Part shown: positions 6,400 to 7,360 of the stretch, piece by piece
Layout of the letters: every line of letters begins with the position of its first letter
How positions within the stretch are numbered: position 1 is the stretch's first letter
Source of the DNA: Gammaproteobacteria bacterium
GTDB taxonomy: Bacteria > Gemmatimonadota > Gemmatimonadetes > Longimicrobiales > Gaopeijiaceae
NCBI GenBank assembly: GCA_009843625.1
Contig: VYDD01000488.1
Coordinates: 1-7,360, forward strand
Direction of reading: 5' to 3'
Length of the DNA: 7,360 bases
Translations under genes and position numbers: made by a program
Notes under the pieces: generated by a model
What the model was told of the DNA's origin: nothing
Databases searched by the model: none
What the model saw: the letters and a program-made list of their open reading frames with translations, nothing else

Positions 6400-6624
6400 G
6401 CCAAGCCCACGAGCCTTCTACATCGTGTCCCACACCCCTCTGTGGAGTGTTGCCAAATCGGAAAGGCAACAATTTGTTGCAAATCGGGGAAAGCAACCAT
6501 TTGTTGCATCTGCGGAAATGCAACACGCTGCGGAGGGACCCCGGCAACATGAGCACTCCGTGGATGAGTGCGCGCGCGCGCCCGGAGAGTGGAGACGCGT
6601 CGCGCCTGCTGGTTCCGCCAAGCC
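6400..6624. other. Convergent intergenic region between rlpA and the CYTH gene
   Basis: This 225-bp region shows no believable gene. A small hairpin CCACA-CCCCTC-TGTGG (6430-6445) precedes the repeat array. After the array, one more half-site GGCAACA (6543-6549) and then CACTCC (6554-6559) mirror GGAGTG-TTGCC at the left flank (6444-6454). An alternating CG tract follows at 6570-6581. Transcription from both sides should end here, yet no GC hairpin with a T-run was found on either strand. Confidence 0.6.
6448..6525. repeat. Three-unit array of 24-bp inverted repeats, 27-bp period
   Basis: Units lie at 6448-6471, 6475-6498 and 6502-6525, separated each time by ATT. Unit 1 has arms TGTTGCC and GGCAACA around AAATCGGAAA. 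Unit 2 has TGTTGCA and AGCAACC around AATCGGGGAA. Unit 3 has TGTTGCA and TGCAACA around TCTGCGGAAA. Units 1 and 3 form perfect 7-bp stems that differ by a compensated base pair (C-G against A-T at the loop-closing position); unit 2 keeps only the GTTGC/GCAAC core. Across each spacer, right and left arms also pair: GCAACAA-T-TTGTTGC is perfect at the first junction and has one mismatch at the second. The array lies 48 bp past the rlpA stop, between convergent genes. It could be a multi-site operator, a string of RNA hairpins acting as a terminator or processing element, or a short repetitive element. No U-tract follows, so a classical terminator is not evident. Confidence 0.85.
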
Positions 6625-7116
6625 CTAATCGCGGTCCCAGGTGGTGAAAGGACGCTCCACCAAGTTGGTGTTCAGGTAGCGCAGATCGTCAGTGACCTCC
6701 TCACCCAGCCATTGCGGATGGGCGAATGTCTGGTCCTCATGGGACAACTCGATCTCGGCGACTACCAGGCCGGCGTTTTCGGCGTGGAACTCGTCGACTT
6801 CCCAGATGTGTCCGTCGGGCCCGGGGATGTCGTAGCGGGTCTTCTCGATGAACGGGCGCCGGCATAGTTCGCTGAGCATCTGAATCGCGTCCGCGAGCGG
6901 AATCGAGTATTCGAACTCGGAGGCGCGCGGGCCGATCTTGTTGCCCTTCACGTTCAGCGTGGCCCGTTCGCCGGCCGTGCGCACGCGCACCGAGCGGGTG
7001 CTGGAGGTGGACAGGTAGCCCTGCCGGATGCGGACCCCGGTCGCGCCGGACCTCGATAGAGCGGCCCTCCATGCATCGGACCGCACCAGAAACTTGCGTT
7101 CGATCTCGTGCGCCAT
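6625..7116 (-). CDS. CYTH-domain protein, putative inorganic triphosphatase (triphosphate tunnel metalloenzyme)
   Basis: CYTH proteins fold into a beta-barrel tunnel that binds triphosphates with divalent metal; small bacterial members of this type hydrolyse inorganic tripolyphosphate in the cytoplasm, while others are class IV adenylate cyclases. The 163-residue product opens with MAHEIERKFLV, giving the ExExK signature (E4, E6, K8). It continues with RQGYLST, VRVRTAG, LNVKG, SEFEYSIP, EKTRYDIPGPDG, WEVDEF, VAEIELSHEDQ and WLGEEVTDDLRYLN. These match the order and wording of the Nitrosomonas europaea triphosphatase group, and the length is typical. ATG at 7116 is preferred because the fold begins right there. 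A GTG at 7206 would add 30 residues that look unlike the family, although the frame stays open to the window edge. No strong Shine-Dalgarno is seen. It is convergent with rlpA and divergent from the gene at 7250. Substrate is inferred from similarity only. Confidence 0.9.
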   Translation of the reverse strand: MAHEIERKFLVRSDAWRAALSRSGATGVRIRQGYLSTSSTRSVRVRTAGERATLNVKGNKIGPRASEFEYSIPLADAIQMLSELCRRPFIEKTRYDIPGPDGHIWEVDEFHAENAGLVVAEIELSHEDQTFAHPQWLGEEVTDDLRYLNTNLVERPFTTWDRD

Positions 7117-7234
7117 CGCGGTCTTTGCCTGCTCCCCGGGTTGCGTGGCGGATTCCTGACAATCCAAACTGCGGCTCGACAGCCGGTCGCCAACAGGGGC
7201 GCTCACAGGGTCATCCGGGACCGCCGCGGCGAAC

Positions 7235-7241
7235 AGAGGAG
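7235..7241 (+). promoter_or_regulatory. Strong Shine-Dalgarno (AGAGGAG) for the ATG at 7250
   Basis: AGAGGAG ends eight bases before the ATG at 7250, an optimal spacing. It is the best ribosome binding site seen in the window and is the main evidence that the truncated plus-strand reading frame at the right edge is a real gene. An ATG at 7243 is followed directly by TGA and sits only one base from the motif, so it is unlikely to be used. Confidence 0.7.
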
Positions 7242-7249
7242 CATGTGAA

Positions 7250-7360
7250 ATGGATGGATCGTTGCAGGAGCAGGGGTTGCGGAAGGCGTACCGCGGGCCG
7301 AAGAAGTACCGGGGGCCGACGGAGCGCGGGATGGGCGAGCGACGCGAGGTGCGCGGGCAG
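7250..7360 (+). CDS. Hypothetical basic protein, N-terminal 37 residues, cut by the window edge
   Basis: I do not recognise this protein. The frame is open from ATG at 7250 to the end of the window, 37 codons, and is led by a strong Shine-Dalgarno. The visible part is very rich in Arg, Lys, Gly and Glu and has few hydrophobic residues, with no signal peptide. It contains a short repeat, AYRGPKKYRGPTE, in which YRGP recurs after six residues; the DNA repeats as well (7289-7301 and 7307-7319, 12 of 13 bases equal). The composition would suit a nucleic-acid-binding or disordered N-terminus, but that is only inference. It diverges from the CYTH gene across 133 bp (7117-7249), in which no clear promoter was found. 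The opposite strand is also open here in the CYTH frame, but with no good start and no known domain. Confidence 0.55.
   Translation, partial: MDGSLQEQGLRKAYRGPKKYRGPTERGMGERREVRGQ

Noticed and set aside
6430..6445. rlpA terminator hairpin CCACA/TGTGG
   Set aside because: The stem is only 5 bp and is not followed by a T-run, so it is not convincing as an intrinsic terminator.
6448..6471. Sigma-54 promoter next to the repeat array
   Set aside because: The arms resemble enhancer-type dyads, but no GG-N10-GC element with a fitting context was found on either strand nearby.
6448..6525. CRISPR array
   Set aside because: The repeats are adjacent with 3-bp spacers, so there are no unique spacers of 25-40 bp, and no cas gene is present.
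6425..6647. Short open frames through the repeat array
   Set aside because: They only translate the inverted repeats, overlap each other in several frames and have no ribosome sites or conserved motifs.
7243..7248. Minimal start-stop ORF (ATGTGA) before the gene at 7250
   Set aside because: The Shine-Dalgarno ends only one base before this ATG, too close for initiation. The spacing fits the ATG at 7250 instead.
7117..7359. Upstream extension of the CYTH frame to the window edge
   Set aside because: The frame is open, but the CYTH fold starts at MAHEIERK. The upstream residues resemble no domain, and a plus-strand gene with a strong ribosome site occupies the region.

Overview
The window is GC-rich DNA, at roughly two thirds G+C by eye, and it looks like a bacterial chromosome. 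It carries two lipopolysaccharide (LPS) core genes and an outer-membrane-type RlpA lipoprotein, so the host is a Gram-negative (diderm) bacterium. DnaE has an intact PHP metal site, unlike E. coli DnaE, which points away from gamma-proteobacteria. A GC-rich environmental lineage such as Gemmatimonadota or Acidobacteriota would fit, but this taxonomic guess is an inference of low to moderate confidence. No phage, IS, CRISPR or tRNA/rRNA signature was seen.

Layout. On the minus strand at 1-684 is the N-terminal part of the Kdo transferase gene (kdtA/waaA), which runs off the left edge. It diverges from a GT9 heptosyltransferase-like gene (812-1996, plus) across a 127-bp gap with a repeated 10-mer and a small palindrome. 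Next on the plus strand comes dnaE (2116-5760), the replicative DNA polymerase III alpha subunit, starting at GTG. The last 27 bp of dnaE, stop codon included, are imperfectly duplicated just downstream. The plus-strand series ends with an RlpA-like lipoprotein (5812-6399).

The 225-bp stretch between rlpA and the convergent CYTH-domain triphosphatase gene (6625-7116, minus) holds the most distinctive non-coding structure. It is a regular array of three 24-bp inverted-repeat units with an exact 27-bp period and identical ATT spacers (6448-6525). Divergent from the CYTH gene, a plus-strand reading frame with a very good Shine-Dalgarno begins at 7250 and runs off the right edge. It encodes an unrecognised basic protein with a short internal repeat.

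How the genes relate. KdtA adds Kdo to lipid A and the GT9 enzyme probably adds a core sugar afterwards, so those two share a pathway. DnaE (replication) and RlpA (septal peptidoglycan) are cell-cycle housekeeping neighbours without an obvious mechanistic link. Three consecutive conserved enzymes (KdtA, GT9, DnaE) each carry a Gly/Pro/Ala/Arg-rich low-complexity insert at what should be a loop. This looks like a genome-wide habit of this lineage rather than a feature of one protein. I see no convincing new multi-gene system here; the repeat array at 6448-6525 is the best candidate for something undescribed.
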